A stretch of 64,000 nucleotides of DNA from Leptospira chreensis (GCF_016919165.1 NZ_JAFFPS010000033.1:49423-113422), one strand, 5' to 3'. Shown: positions 9,719 to 20,986, numbered from the stretch's first letter. Notes: generated from the letters alone by a model not told the origin. Made by a program: numbers and translations.

Positions 9719-9737
9719 CATACTAAGGTTTTCTGCG

Positions 9738-11177
9738 GTGAAGAATCAATTCAATATTGTAAATTTATTTTTAAGTTTTAGTTTTCTGTCCTTAAGTCTT
9801 CAATGTAGTCCTACTAAATTAAATTCCACTTGTGATCCTGAGAGTGAAAGTTTTGTAATGACCGCCTTGTTAGAGTTTGGTTCCAGTGATGGATCGTCCT
9901 TATGTCCTTTGTTTTCCGGCTTGAATCCCTTACGCTTGCGTTATGGTAGCGAATTTCTTGTGATACGGCAAAATGAATCCATTGGTCAGATGGTTCCCTT
10001 CGTTTCTGAACCCATCGATCATTGTGAGTCATTACCTAGTTTGCCTGTGGGTGTAATCTTAAATGAATCCAATTGTACCATTTCGGGAACTCCCATATTT
10101 GGGATGAATTCCACTAAGTATTTGATTACCGCGCGTAATCAAAACAAACAGACAACCATTCCTTTGGTCATCAAGTCTTTGTATGCTCCGAAGTTTGCCT
10201 ATGTTGCCAACACTACCTCGGGATTAGTCAATACTTATTCCATCAATGCAAATTCGGGAGTGCTCACATCCACTGGATTTTTGGCGGCCGGAGGTGGCCC
10301 TGAAGCTATGGCGATCAGTCCCGATCAAAAGTTTTTAACCGTTCCTAATAGAAGTAGTAACAACATCTCTCAGTTTTCCATCAATCCAACTAACGGGAAT
10401 TTAACTTTAGTGGAAACGATTGCAAGTGGCGGAATTTCTCCCCTCGCCATAACCTATCATCCTACTAAAAATATATTATATATTCGAAATACGGTGAATG
10501 TGACCACGTTTTTGGTCAATACAGTGACGGGAAATTTAACTTTAATCAATACAATGCCTGCAAGTAGTGGTGCCTCTAGTATCACTATCGATCCGTTTGG
10601 AAATTTTTTATACGTTCCTAATTACAGTGGGAGGATGATTGATTCCTATCGTGTGGACCAATCAACAGGAATACCAGATCCCAATGTGGTGCAATCAATC
10701 ACAAGTGGTACCAATCCAAGGAACTTGGAAATACTTTCTAATGGTAAAACTTTATACGTAGTAAACGATGTAGATAATAATATTTCTACTTACCAATTAG
10801 ACTCTAACACTGGTTTTATGAATTTGATTTCCCCGGCAACTTCTCCTGCGGGTTTGAGTTCTCGGGCTCTCGCTTCGGATCCAACAGGTAGATTTCTTTA
10901 TATGACAAACCAAGGATCGGATTTTGTTTCTATTTTTGCTGTAGATCCGGTGAGTGGAAGTTTGATCCCCGCGGCCACAAGTTTGATGGGAACTGGGGAT
11001 GGCCCTTCCGCCATTACCACGGATTCTTCAGGAAAGTTTTTGTATGTTACCAATTTTTTTTCCAATACAGTGGATATGTTTCGGATCAATGAGGTTGATG
11101 GAAGTTTGATTTCCAATGGCAATGTGGGAACCAGTTCTTTGCCGGGTGCCATCGTGACTGCGGGAACTAATCCATAG
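9738..11177 (+). CDS. Lipoprotein with putative-Ig (He-PIG) domain and lactonase-like beta-propeller
   Basis: An open frame extends from an ATG at 9663, but that stretch holds the conserved promoter module. I therefore favour the GTG at 9738, with AAGG nine bases upstream and a direct run into the signal peptide KNQFNIVNLFLSFSFLSLSLQC. The mature protein (about 455 residues) starts with the CDPESESF segment seen in other lipoproteins here. A He-PIG domain follows (SLPVGVILNESNCTISGTPIFG), then about seven repeats of a YVANxxSxxVxxYxI pattern, typical of the 6-phosphogluconolactonase/YncE-like beta-propeller. Enzymatic activity is not implied; such lipoproteins are common in Leptospira. Probably controlled by the adjacent two-component system. 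Confidence 0.82.
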   Translation: MKNQFNIVNLFLSFSFLSLSLQCSPTKLNSTCDPESESFVMTALLEFGSSDGSSLCPLFSGLNPLRLRYGSEFLVIRQNESIGQMVPFVSEPIDHCESLPSLPVGVILNESNCTISGTPIFGMNSTKYLITARNQNKQTTIPLVIKSLYAPKFAYVANTTSGLVNTYSINANSGVLTSTGFLAAGGGPEAMAISPDQKFLTVPNRSSNNISQFSINPTNGNLTLVETIASGGISPLAITYHPTKNILYIRNTVNVTTFLVNTVTGNLTLINTMPASSGASSITIDPFGNFLYVPNYSGRMIDSYRVDQSTGIPDPNVVQSITSGTNPRNLEILSNGKTLYVVNDVDNNISTYQLDSNTGFMNLISPATSPAGLSSRALASDPTGRFLYMTNQGSDFVSIFAVDPVSGSLIPAATSLMGTGDGPSAITTDSSGKFLYVTNFFSNTVDMFRINEVDGSLISNGNVGTSSLPGAIVTAGTNP

Positions 11178-11359
11178 TGAATTTTGAATCCGGGATTTGG
11201 ATCCTGGAATTCTCATAGCTCAGGAGAAATTTTCTTCTTAGGATATCCTTGAGGTTACAAAATATTTCTTAAAAGCTGAAAAAAGGGATGAAAGCAGGCG
11301 ATCACCTTCTATAGTATTGGGGGTAGAAATGGATTTTTGATTCTATCGCGAGGCGTTGT

Positions 11360-11866
11360 ATGTTAGGTAAAAATATAGTTCAGTATATTTTAATATTTGT
11401 ATGTATGTTTAGTTTTTTGTATTCCTGTTCCACGGAACCGGTAAAAGATAGCGCGGTAGATTCAGTAGAAACAATCAGTTCGACAAAGCGGGCTTGGAAT
11501 CCGGCTCCTCAATGTTGTGAACTACATTCGGAATTTTTAGGTGTTGTTGTCCTGAGTAAAGTTTGTGTTTCTGAAACAGAAACACAATTGGAATTGTTTA
11601 CCAAAGAATCGAAGAAGGTTTGTGTATTAAAAGAAGGAATGGTCTTTCGTGATGATTTAGGAACAGCCTATTCCTTTTTAAAATCGGAGGGAGTGGGTCT
11701 TTGTCCTAAACGAACCCAGATGAAGAACACTCCTTTCACTTTGCACTTCCAAAGTATTTCTTCTGAAGCTAAGTCCTTTGATTTGATCGAAGACAAAAAT
11801 GCGAAACATGCAAACAAACCTTGGATCTTTGAAAAGGTAGACCTTACACAATGTGTTTGGAAATAA
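11360..11866 (+). CDS. Putative lipoprotein, function unknown
   Basis: A 168-residue protein with a signal peptide and lipobox (FVCMFSFLYSC, about residue 23). The mature part has four further cysteines (PQCCEL, KVCVSE, KVCVLKEG, GLCPKR) and resembles no family I can name. GAGG lies six bases before the ATG. It is convergent with the HiPIP gene at 11935, with a hairpin between them. Confidence 0.7.
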   Translation: MLGKNIVQYILIFVCMFSFLYSCSTEPVKDSAVDSVETISSTKRAWNPAPQCCELHSEFLGVVVLSKVCVSETETQLELFTKESKKVCVLKEGMVFRDDLGTAYSFLKSEGVGLCPKRTQMKNTPFTLHFQSISSEAKSFDLIEDKNAKHANKPWIFEKVDLTQCVWK

Positions 11867-11869
11867 AAG

Positions 11870-11894
11870 TCCTGCTAAAGTTGGATTAGCAGGA
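11870..11894. terminator. Hairpin between convergent genes
   Basis: Perfect 9-bp arms, TCCTGCTAA and TTAGCAGGA, with a 7-base loop, right after the lipoprotein stop and before the HiPIP stop. There is no strong T-run, so a bidirectional terminator is likely but not certain. Confidence 0.55.
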
Positions 11895-11934
11895 TCCCCG
11901 GTCGAAGGGAATCGGTTAAAATCGATGTTTCTGT

Positions 11935-12309
11935 TTAAGTCTTTTGTGACCAAGCAGAACACCAACCAAGGGAAGATACAACACCAGCACTGATGATATT
12001 ACATTTCCCCCATTCCTCATTCAGTTTTGTATACTGTGCACAGTGTTTGCAAAAATGATTTTTGGCTGTGGGTTCTTTCCTTTCGGGATAAAAAGTGAAA
12101 TCCGTTTGTTTAGCATCATGATGAAAGCCCAAGGCTTTGGCAGTTGGATCCGATTCGGAAACGGGTTTCAAACCTTCTGGAGCTGGTCCAGAGGGTTTGG
12201 TTTCCGCCATCAATTCTTCGGTCAAACTCAAAGCCCCCTCCCCAAGGGAGAGGCAGGCCACCAAATACAAGGACTTGGTTAAAAAAGTTTTACGTGAAGT
12301 TTTTGGCAT
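11935..12309 (-). CDS. High-potential iron-sulfur protein (HiPIP)
   Basis: A 124-residue exported redox protein. The N-terminus SRKTFLTK followed by a hydrophobic stretch is a Tat-like signal (RK variant), suiting export of a pre-folded Fe-S protein. The mature part has the HiPIP signatures DPTAKALGFHHDA and YPER. The four [4Fe-4S] ligands are C87, C90, C103 and C117, with the family's ending GWCSAW. HiPIPs are soluble one-electron carriers in the periplasm. The gene begins two bases after the katG stop, so it is co-transcribed, and it may supply electrons to KatG. That link is inference. Confidence 0.9.
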   Translation of the reverse strand: MPKTSRKTFLTKSLYLVACLSLGEGALSLTEELMAETKPSGPAPEGLKPVSESDPTAKALGFHHDAKQTDFTFYPERKEPTAKNHFCKHCAQYTKLNEEWGKCNIISAGVVSSLGWCSAWSQKT

Positions 12310-12311
12310 TT

Positions 12312-14627
<2,316 letters not shown>

Positions 14628-14998
14628 TTTAAGCTGTTAAGGGGAGAAAAACGAGAATTTGTCAATGCGAACGGAAAAAAAATCTGAATCGAATTCTTTA
14701 TTCCGTTCCTTTTTACGGTGAAATCCCTGGGCTAGTGGCGGTGCCTTGGATTCAAAGGCTTGCCATTAAGGATTGATGGTTTACCTTTTTTAGAAAGAAT
14801 TCCCCTGCGTTAGAGATCGGGAGGGCTTGGTCCCGCGCCGTGGGTGGGGGACGGGAGCGAACGCGCACCCCGGAGAAGCTCGGCCCCTAATGAATATTAG
14901 GTGTAAATAGTGGAGATGGGGAACGCTAAAAAAAAGAACTAGGAAGAATGTATGGAAAAGTTCTGTCCGAAATTTTCTCTTAGCGATACTATTGTGGT
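14628..14998. other. Intergenic region between katG and eutB, with a GC-rich patch
   Basis: About 370 bp separating divergent katG and eutB. Bases 14811-14885 are very GC-rich compared with the surrounding DNA and contain GGGTGGGGGACGGGAGCG and GCGCACCCCGG, which can partly pair. No gene or known RNA was recognised, and no cobalamin-box sequence was found before eutB. Confidence 0.5.
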
Positions 14999-16384
14999 AT
15001 GGGTTATCGCACAATTCTCGGTTTCAAAACCTACAATTTCCCTGAATTAAAAGATCTTTTAGCAAAGGCCAGTCCCCATCGTTCTGGAGATGTTCTTGCG
15101 GGGTTGTCGGCGGAAAGTCAGGAAGAAAGAGTGGCCGCTCAAATGGCACTTGCTGATGTTTACCTATCTGAATTTTTAAATGTAGAACTAATACCAGCAA
15201 ACAAAGATGAGGTGACTCGTCTTATTTTTGATTCGCATAACAGGGATGCCTTTGGTTTGATTTCTCATCTAACTGTGGGGGGATTCCGCGATTTTTTGTT
15301 AGCGGAGACTACTGATACCGAACGGATCCGTTCCATCCAATGGGGAATCACACCTGAGATGGCAGCGGCCGTATCCAAACTCATGTCCAACCAAGATTTA
15401 ATTTTGGTGAGTCGAAAAATCAATGTAATCACAAAATTTAGAAATACTCTCGGTGTGCGAGGTAGACTCTCTGTTAGGTTACAACCCAATCATCCCACTG
15501 ATGATCCAAAAGGAATTGCGGCAAGTTTGCTCGATGGACTACTTCTCGGAAGTGGAGATGCAGTGATTGGAATCAATCCAGCAACAGATAATATTCCCAC
15601 CTCCATTGCTCTTTTGGAAATGTTGGACAACCTCATTCAAAAGTATTCGATTCCTACGCAGTCTTGTATTTTATCTCATGTAACAACTTCTATGGAAGTG
15701 ATGAAACGAGGGGCTCCTCTTGATCTTGTTTTTCAATCCATTGGGGGAACAGAAGACTTAAATAAAAGTTTTGGTGTCAGTCTTTCCATTTTAAAAGAAG
15801 CAAGAGAGATGGCACTTTCTCTAGGTAGAGGGACTGTGGGTGACAATGTTATGTACTTTGAAACGGGCCAAGGAAGTGCTTTGTCGGCCGGAGCCGATCA
15901 TGGGATCGACCAACAGACGTTAGAGGCAAGGTCCTATGCAGTCGCAAGAGAGTTTTCACCACTTCTTGTCAATACAGTGGTTGGATTTATTGGCCCAGAA
16001 TATTTATACAATGGAAAACAAATCATTCGTGCGGGTTTAGAAGATCATTTTTGTGGGAAGTTACTGGGCCTTCCTATGGGTGTGGATGTTTGTTATACAA
16101 ATCATGCAGAGGCAGACCAGGATGATATGGATACCTTACTTACATTGTTAGGTGTTGCTGGTTGTACCTACATTATGGGAATTCCTGGGGCTGATGATGT
16201 GATGTTGTCTTATCAAAGTACATCCTTTCATGATGCCCTGTATCTTCGCCAAGTTTTGGGATTAAAGCCGGCACCTGAGTTTGAACACTGGTTGATTGAG
16301 AGAGGGATTTTTTCCAATCAAAATGGGTTTTTGCCGAAAGAGAATCGGCACTTGAGTTTACTCGAAGAAATACTGGGAAAGTAA
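14999..16384 (+). CDS. eutB: Ethanolamine ammonia-lyase large subunit
   Basis: A 461-residue match to EutB along its full length. Recognisable stretches are HLTVGGFRDFLLAETTDTERIRSI, GDAVIGINPATDNIPT, the Gln/Glu-containing MYFETGQGSALSAGADHGIDQQTLEARSYA, and GLPMGVDVCYTNHAEADQDDM. With EutC it forms the adenosylcobalamin-dependent enzyme that splits ethanolamine into acetaldehyde and ammonia. eutC follows 8 bp later. No microcompartment genes are nearby, so this is a minimal, shell-less eut set within the window. The SD is weak. Confidence 0.95.
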   Translation: MGYRTILGFKTYNFPELKDLLAKASPHRSGDVLAGLSAESQEERVAAQMALADVYLSEFLNVELIPANKDEVTRLIFDSHNRDAFGLISHLTVGGFRDFLLAETTDTERIRSIQWGITPEMAAAVSKLMSNQDLILVSRKINVITKFRNTLGVRGRLSVRLQPNHPTDDPKGIAASLLDGLLLGSGDAVIGINPATDNIPTSIALLEMLDNLIQKYSIPTQSCILSHVTTSMEVMKRGAPLDLVFQSIGGTEDLNKSFGVSLSILKEAREMALSLGRGTVGDNVMYFETGQGSALSAGADHGIDQQTLEARSYAVAREFSPLLVNTVVGFIGPEYLYNGKQIIRAGLEDHFCGKLLGLPMGVDVCYTNHAEADQDDMDTLLTLLGVAGCTYIMGIPGADDVMLSYQSTSFHDALYLRQVLGLKPAPEFEHWLIERGIFSNQNGFLPKENRHLSLLEEILGK

Positions 16385-16392
16385 AAAGATTT

Positions 16393-17169
16393 ATGACTTT
16401 TTTAGACGAATGGAAACAATTTAGCAATGCAAGGATCGGCCTGGAACGATTTGGGGGATCTATTTCCACCAAAGAAGTGTTACGGTTCCGATTAGATCAT
16501 GCGAGGGCCCGAGATGCTGTTTTACTGAGTCCCAATTTCCCGAAGTTATTAGAGGAACTAGGAGATCTTGGAAAACCGAAAAACCTTCCCAGTATCCTTC
16601 TGGAAACAAAAGTCCACTCGAAAGAAGAGTATTTGCGAAGGCCCGATTTAGGGCGAAGGTTGGCTTCTGAATCACTGAGCCGTTTGCAACCGTTAGCTGG
16701 TGGTTTTGATTTGGTAATTGCCTGTGTGGATGGTCTTTCTGCCAAAGCCATCGATGAAAATTTGATTCCCTTTTTAAGGATTCTAATGGTCGCCATTGAT
16801 AAGAAGGGATTTAGTTTGGCACCCTTGGTTTTAACCAAAGGGGGGAGAGTTGCGATCGGTGACGAAATCGGAGAGGTTTTGAATGCGAAGGTATCCATTG
16901 TTGTGATTGGAGAAAGACCTGGTTTGTCTTCGGCTGATAGTTTGGGAGTTTATATCACCTATAGACCGCAAGTTGGTAAAACGGATGAAAGTCGTAATTG
17001 TATTTCGAATATCAGGCCCAGTGGTTTTGGATTTGAAAGTGCTGTAGCAAAAACCATGTATCTTGTCGAGGAGTCCATTCAAAGAAAACTTTCCGGTGTC
17101 GATTTGAAAGATGAAATGCCTCCCGAGTTTTTATTAAAATCGAAAGACAATCCATCCCTGATTGATTGA
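16393..17169 (+). CDS. eutC: Ethanolamine ammonia-lyase small subunit
   Basis: A 258-residue EutC homologue. Visible motifs: LDHARARDAVLL, KEEYLRRPDLGRRL, FDLVIACVDGLSAKAID, VVIGERPGLSSADSLGVYITY, and ESRNCISNIRPSGF near the C-terminus. It binds the cobalamin cofactor together with EutB. It is 8 bp downstream of eutB and certainly in the same operon. A TTGACA hexamer overlaps its stop codon (17166-17171) and could be the -35 of a promoter for the following transcript. Confidence 0.94.
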   Translation: MTFLDEWKQFSNARIGLERFGGSISTKEVLRFRLDHARARDAVLLSPNFPKLLEELGDLGKPKNLPSILLETKVHSKEEYLRRPDLGRRLASESLSRLQPLAGGFDLVIACVDGLSAKAIDENLIPFLRILMVAIDKKGFSLAPLVLTKGGRVAIGDEIGEVLNAKVSIVVIGERPGLSSADSLGVYITYRPQVGKTDESRNCISNIRPSGFGFESAVAKTMYLVEESIQRKLSGVDLKDEMPPEFLLKSKDNPSLID

Positions 17170-17191
17170 CAGAATCAGTCCCTTTGATTTT

Positions 17192-17302
17192 TAATAGAAT
17201 CCATTCCGGGAGGAATGAGGTGAAACTCCTCAACTGACGGTGCAACCGTGAATTCTCGTTCCCATGTTTGGGAGAGATAAGTCGGATCTTCCCACAAATG
17301 AA
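17192..17302 (+). ncRNA. Probable cobalamin (B12) riboswitch
   Basis: Read in order: a P3-like hairpin CATTCC-GGGA-GGAATG (17202-17217), a P4-like hairpin TGAGG-TGAAACT-CCTCA, then ACTGACGGTGCAACCGTGAA. This matches the conserved GGUGAAA...CUG..GCAAC.GU.A core of B12 riboswitches. A short hairpin TCCC-ATGTTT-GGGA and a B12-box-like AAGTCGGATCTTCCC (17279-17293) follow. A further hairpin (17298-17322) with a T6 run (17332-17337) could be the expression platform. It is compact, like class-II cobalamin elements. It lies in front of the CWC protein and proline dehydrogenase genes, right after the B12-dependent eutBC. Confidence 0.72.
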
Positions 17303-17437
17303 TCGCCCGTAAACGATCATTCGTTCCTAGATTTTTTGAAAGGGCCCCGGACAAAACATACCGGAATGACCAGAACCTCCACCAAACAGAGATTGTGTGA
17401 TTCCGGGTTTAGGAGATAGAACTTGGAAAGATCCAAA

Positions 17438-17698
17438 ATGTCCGACATAAAAAATTCCAATCCAATACAAGACCCACCCAAACATGAAGAGAAAATTTGT
17501 CCCAATTGTTCTCGCATTTTTGAATGTAAGGTTGGTTCGATTAGCCTTTGTCAATGTACAAAGGTGTCTCTTACTTTGGAGGAGAGGAATTATTTAGCAT
17601 TACAATTTGCCGATTGTCTTTGTTACCAATGTATGGAGAAGTTGGCCTTTGAATATAGAGTCACAAAATCATATAAGGCTCTCACTTGGAATTTTTAA
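17438..17698 (+). CDS. Small cysteine-rich CWC-family protein
   Basis: About 86 residues, starting MSDIKNSN. I prefer the ATG at 17438, with GGAAAG seven bases upstream, over the TTG at 17423. It has CPNCSRIFECKVGSISLCQC and a second pair CLCYQC, the pattern of the Cys-rich CWC family, presumed metal-binding with no established role. It sits downstream of the putative B12 riboswitch and 9 bp upstream of the proline dehydrogenase gene. Confidence 0.75.
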   Translation: MSDIKNSNPIQDPPKHEEKICPNCSRIFECKVGSISLCQCTKVSLTLEERNYLALQFADCLCYQCMEKLAFEYRVTKSYKALTWNF

Positions 17699-17707
17699 GT
17701 CGTAAAA

Positions 17708-18676
17708 ATGGATAAAAATTTAAAGCCGAATCACTTGAATGAACTATTGGAATTAGGATCAAAAGCTCTAAGAATTGCCGCATTAAATACTGATGCAAAA
17801 GACTTTATTTTAAACAACGAAACTCTTTTTAAAACTTTGAAGAAAGCGACCGATCGTTATATCGGTGGTGATACATTAGAAGAAACAATCCCAAAAGTCA
17901 TTTTGGGGAACCAAACAGGGTTTAAGTGCTCGATTGAGTTTATGGGAGAAAGCACCAAGTCGATTCAAGAAGCCACTGAAGTTACTGATGAATTCCTTCG
18001 CATTGTTAAAGAAATTAAAAATCAAAGTCTTTATTCTACAGTTTCTTTAGACCTTTCCCATATCGGTCTTTCTCTTTCGAAAGAATTTTGTCGTGAGAAT
18101 TTGGAGAAAATCTGTAAAGAAGCAAAAAATGCAGATATAGAAGTGATCGTAAGTGCGGAGGATGTGGAAAAAACAGATGCCATCCTTTCCGTTTATCAAC
18201 AATCTCATCAGGTGTATGACAATTTAGCGATTACGCTGCAGGCTTATTTGTATCGAACGAAAGAAGACTTCCAAGAGTTGATCCAAGAGAAAGGAAGGAT
18301 TCGTATTGTGAAGGGGGCATTTGAAACTCCTCCGGGTCATTCAATACCTAGAGGAGAAAAATTAGATATTATTTATTTAGATTTTGTAGAGAAGCTGATA
18401 TCCCTGAACCATAAATGTTCCATTGCTACCCATGATCATCGAATCCAACAGGAAACAAAAGCTTTCATCGCAAAATACAAACCGAATCTAAATTCTTATG
18501 AATTTGAAAGTCTTTATGGAATTCAAACGGAACAGTTGGCCACTCTTCGGGAGGAGGGCCACCCAACCAAACTATACTTTGTTTATGGAAAGGAATGGTA
18601 TCTTTATCTTTGTAATCGTATTGCCGAATACCCACTCAATATTTTCCGAGCCTTGGATGATATAGTTTCTTCTTAA
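17708..18676 (+). CDS. Proline dehydrogenase family protein
   Basis: A 322-residue flavoenzyme-like TIM barrel without the aldehyde dehydrogenase half of PutA. Typical ProDH motifs appear in order: SLDLSHIGLS, LAITLQAYLYRT, RIRIVKGAFETP, CSIATHDHRI, YEFESLYGIQ and the C-terminal PLNIFRALDD. The family oxidises proline to pyrroline-5-carboxylate using FAD. It lies 9 bp after the CWC gene, so both should be on the transcript that carries the riboswitch. Why a ProDH would be B12-controlled is not clear. Confidence 0.85.
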   Translation: MDKNLKPNHLNELLELGSKALRIAALNTDAKDFILNNETLFKTLKKATDRYIGGDTLEETIPKVILGNQTGFKCSIEFMGESTKSIQEATEVTDEFLRIVKEIKNQSLYSTVSLDLSHIGLSLSKEFCRENLEKICKEAKNADIEVIVSAEDVEKTDAILSVYQQSHQVYDNLAITLQAYLYRTKEDFQELIQEKGRIRIVKGAFETPPGHSIPRGEKLDIIYLDFVEKLISLNHKCSIATHDHRIQQETKAFIAKYKPNLNSYEFESLYGIQTEQLATLREEGHPTKLYFVYGKEWYLYLCNRIAEYPLNIFRALDDIVSS

Positions 18677-18788
18677 AATCCACCAAACAATTGTAGCATT
18701 TTTCTTAAATCTTATGATGAAATTCCGAAATTGAATGGAAAAAATATTTAGGTAATGGTTCTATCTGTTAAGATAGGATGATTTCCGT

Positions 18789-19898
18789 TTGACTAGCATA
18801 TTCTTTTTGGTACCTCTATTTGCTTCTTTGGCAAACGTTAGTTGTTTTATTGAAAATATAACACGTGACCACCGTTTCCATCGTTTACTGAGTGTATTTT
18901 ATTTCACGATTGGAATTCAGAATGCTGCCACGGCCGCTCTTTGTCTAGCACCGGATGAGCCGACGGGTTTGGCTTTTTGGATCTTCCAATGCCATTCCTT
19001 TTTTCTTTTGGCACCAGTGCTTGTTGCTTTGTGTTCGTTTTGTACGGGTAGGCGGTTATTCAATAAAGCAACCATTACCATTGCTATCTATGCTTTGGTT
19101 GTGGATTTACTTTGTTCCTCGATTCCAAAGAATTTTGTTTATGGATTTACTGCTCTTTCCTTTGGAATGGCACCACTATTAACTGTTTTTGGTGGGATTC
19201 TAGGCGGTTCAGTCCACTTTTTTGCCATTGCAGTGTCTTTGTATTTTGTTCTCTCTCCTTTGGAATGGAATTCCTTTTTTAATCGAAAGACATTTATCAT
19301 TGCCTTATGTGTTTGGTGGTTTGGTCTTTTTTCTAATTTTCTACCGATGTATGGATTTAATTTTCCACCCTTTCATCCTGTAGTGGATGCCACTCTATCT
19401 GTCCTACTTTCCATCTACTTAAATCGTTACAATGCATCCAGGCCCAGTATTTATAGTCTTGTTGCATCTATTTTGATTTCTCTGGCTGTTGGATTATTTG
19501 TTGGGATTTTGGTTTTAGGAATCCTTCCCACTTTTCCTTTTAAGGAATTGGCCACATCCATTGTCACAACCTTAACGAGTCTTTTGTTTTTTGTGTATTT
19601 GTTTAAAACTACTTTTAAGGATGAAAAACCAAATCTTTCGGTTTCTCTGTCTCTCGGAGACTTTGGTTTATCCAAACAAGAACTCCGGATTTGTGAATTG
19701 ATTGCAGAAGGGCATAGTCGTTCCTTCATACGATTGATCCTGAATGTTTCTGATGGAACCTTACGGAACCATTTGAAAAATATTTATTCGAAAGTATTAC
19801 CGGAATCTACATCTACCTCTAAAGACCAACTGCAACGTTTAACCGTGTTTTTATCCAAACAGAAGTTAGTAGATAAAGATAAAGAATCTATTCAATAG
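18789..19898 (+). CDS. Polytopic membrane protein with C-terminal LuxR-type HTH
   Basis: A 369-residue protein. Residues 1-270 form seven or eight hydrophobic helices. The last 80 residues carry a LuxR-like DNA-binding domain (LSKQELRICELIAEGHSRSFIRLILNVSDGTLRNHLKNIYSKV). This architecture suggests a membrane-bound one-component regulator; ligand and target are unknown. The start is the TTG at 18789, with AGGATGA upstream; the only nearby ATG, in that SD, is followed by a stop in its frame. A small hairpin (CTATCT-GTTA-AGATAG, 18761-18776) lies just before the SD. Confidence 0.8.
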   Translation: MTSIFFLVPLFASLANVSCFIENITRDHRFHRLLSVFYFTIGIQNAATAALCLAPDEPTGLAFWIFQCHSFFLLAPVLVALCSFCTGRRLFNKATITIAIYALVVDLLCSSIPKNFVYGFTALSFGMAPLLTVFGGILGGSVHFFAIAVSLYFVLSPLEWNSFFNRKTFIIALCVWWFGLFSNFLPMYGFNFPPFHPVVDATLSVLLSIYLNRYNASRPSIYSLVASILISLAVGLFVGILVLGILPTFPFKELATSIVTTLTSLLFFVYLFKTTFKDEKPNLSVSLSLGDFGLSKQELRICELIAEGHSRSFIRLILNVSDGTLRNHLKNIYSKVLPESTSTSKDQLQRLTVFLSKQKLVDKDKESIQ

Positions 19899-19902
19899 GG
19901 AT

Positions 19903-19926
19903 CAAATTCAGGTTTTCCTGACTTTG
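19903..19926. terminator. Terminator between convergent genes
   Basis: CAAATTCAGG, TTTT loop, CCTGACTTTG (one mismatch), followed by GTTTTTATTG. It sits between the LuxR-type gene and the convergent DUF1554 lipoprotein gene. Confidence 0.7.
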
Positions 19927-19930
19927 GTTT

Positions 19931-20986
19931 TTATTGTTCTACACAAACTAACTCATGACCCACGGAACAAAGTTGTAATCCGCGTCCTGCAGTGAGTGTG
20001 ACGATGTCTTGTGTGTAGGCGTCTCCCACAATTCCGAATTCGGTGGCAGAGTTTGTTGTCCATTTTTTGCAAGTTCCATTGGAATTGGTCGTCCAGTCTG
20101 GATTAAGACCTGTCCAATGGTCTGAGCTCAAAGTAGTAATGGGTGTTGAGATTCCTGATGTAAACAATCCATTGGCATTCGAGGATTCAATTCCCGTTCC
20201 GTTATCTCGAACATAGTTTTGGTTTGTTTTAAATACCCAATCGATTTGTTTTTCTCCAGAATTTGCTGTGAGGCTAGCCCTACGTGATTCGCCGTCGACA
20301 ACCATGGCTTTGAACCTTCCTGTCCCTGGATAGTTGGGATCAGATTGGCAGCGTGAATCAAAATTAGATGCCTTCCCGATATTGGCAGGATAAGCATTCT
20401 GTGTTATGAATATGATACAGTTGTTACACGATGCGTAACAGTGGATTTCAATTTCTTTTACGTCCTTGTCCGCAATTTTCCCAATAGGATTGACCAACTC
20501 ACAAAAATTTCCTTGGGCTTGTGTGGCAAAATTGACTTCGTAATCGGAACCGACGGGAATTCGATCGGGAAAGGAGAATTCACTACTGCCTGCAGGAAGG
20601 GAAAGTTGAATTTCTTTATTTAAGATCAATCTCAATCCGTTTCCGGTAAGTCCAGAAACTTTTCCTCCGATCCTAAATCCATCTTCTCCCGATTTCGCAC
20701 TGACGGCACAGTGTGCACTTTCATCACCTAATATAGATTTTGCTGCCATGGTTTTTGAAAAAGATTCGGAATTTGTATCACAAATATTTTTCATTGTTTG
20801 CGGGTCGCAGTTGACTAAGATTCCTATTGAAAGAATCAAAAACAAAATGAATTGGGGAACGAAAAAAAAAGAGTAAAATTGAATTTTACATTTAAATTCG
20901 AAGAAATGATCTTTTTTAAATCCAGATGTGTTCTTTTTAATTCCAGTCAATACACATCTGGTTTTTTTAAAGGCGCTTTTAATCAT
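19931..20986 (-). CDS. Lipoprotein with DUF1554 domain
   Basis: A 351-residue protein. A long basic N-terminus of about 40 residues precedes a hydrophobic segment and a lipobox (ILSIGILVNC). After it comes DPQTMKNICDTNSESF, the shared lipoprotein-leader segment, and a beta-rich middle part. The C-terminal DUF1554 domain (about 200-351) has IFITQNAYPANIG, ADSRCQSD-like NFDSRCQSDPNYP, NYVRDNG and WTGLNPDWTTNSNGTCKKW. DUF1554 is expanded in Leptospira and of unknown function. The ATG overlaps the previous gene's stop by 8 bases (ATGATTAA), supporting translational coupling and this start. Confidence 0.83.
   Translation of the reverse strand: MIKSAFKKTRCVLTGIKKNTSGFKKDHFFEFKCKIQFYSFFFVPQFILFLILSIGILVNCDPQTMKNICDTNSESFSKTMAAKSILGDESAHCAVSAKSGEDGFRIGGKVSGLTGNGLRLILNKEIQLSLPAGSSEFSFPDRIPVGSDYEVNFATQAQGNFCELVNPIGKIADKDVKEIEIHCYASCNNCIIFITQNAYPANIGKASNFDSRCQSDPNYPGTGRFKAMVVDGESRRASLTANSGEKQIDWVFKTNQNYVRDNGTGIESSNANGLFTSGISTPITTLSSDHWTGLNPDWTTNSNGTCKKWTTNSATEFGIVGDAYTQDIVTLTAGRGLQLCSVGHELVCVEQ

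Noticed and set aside
14630..14998. Cobalamin riboswitch directly upstream of eutB
   Set aside because: No GGTGAAA/GCAAC core or B12 box found there; the only such element is downstream of eutC.
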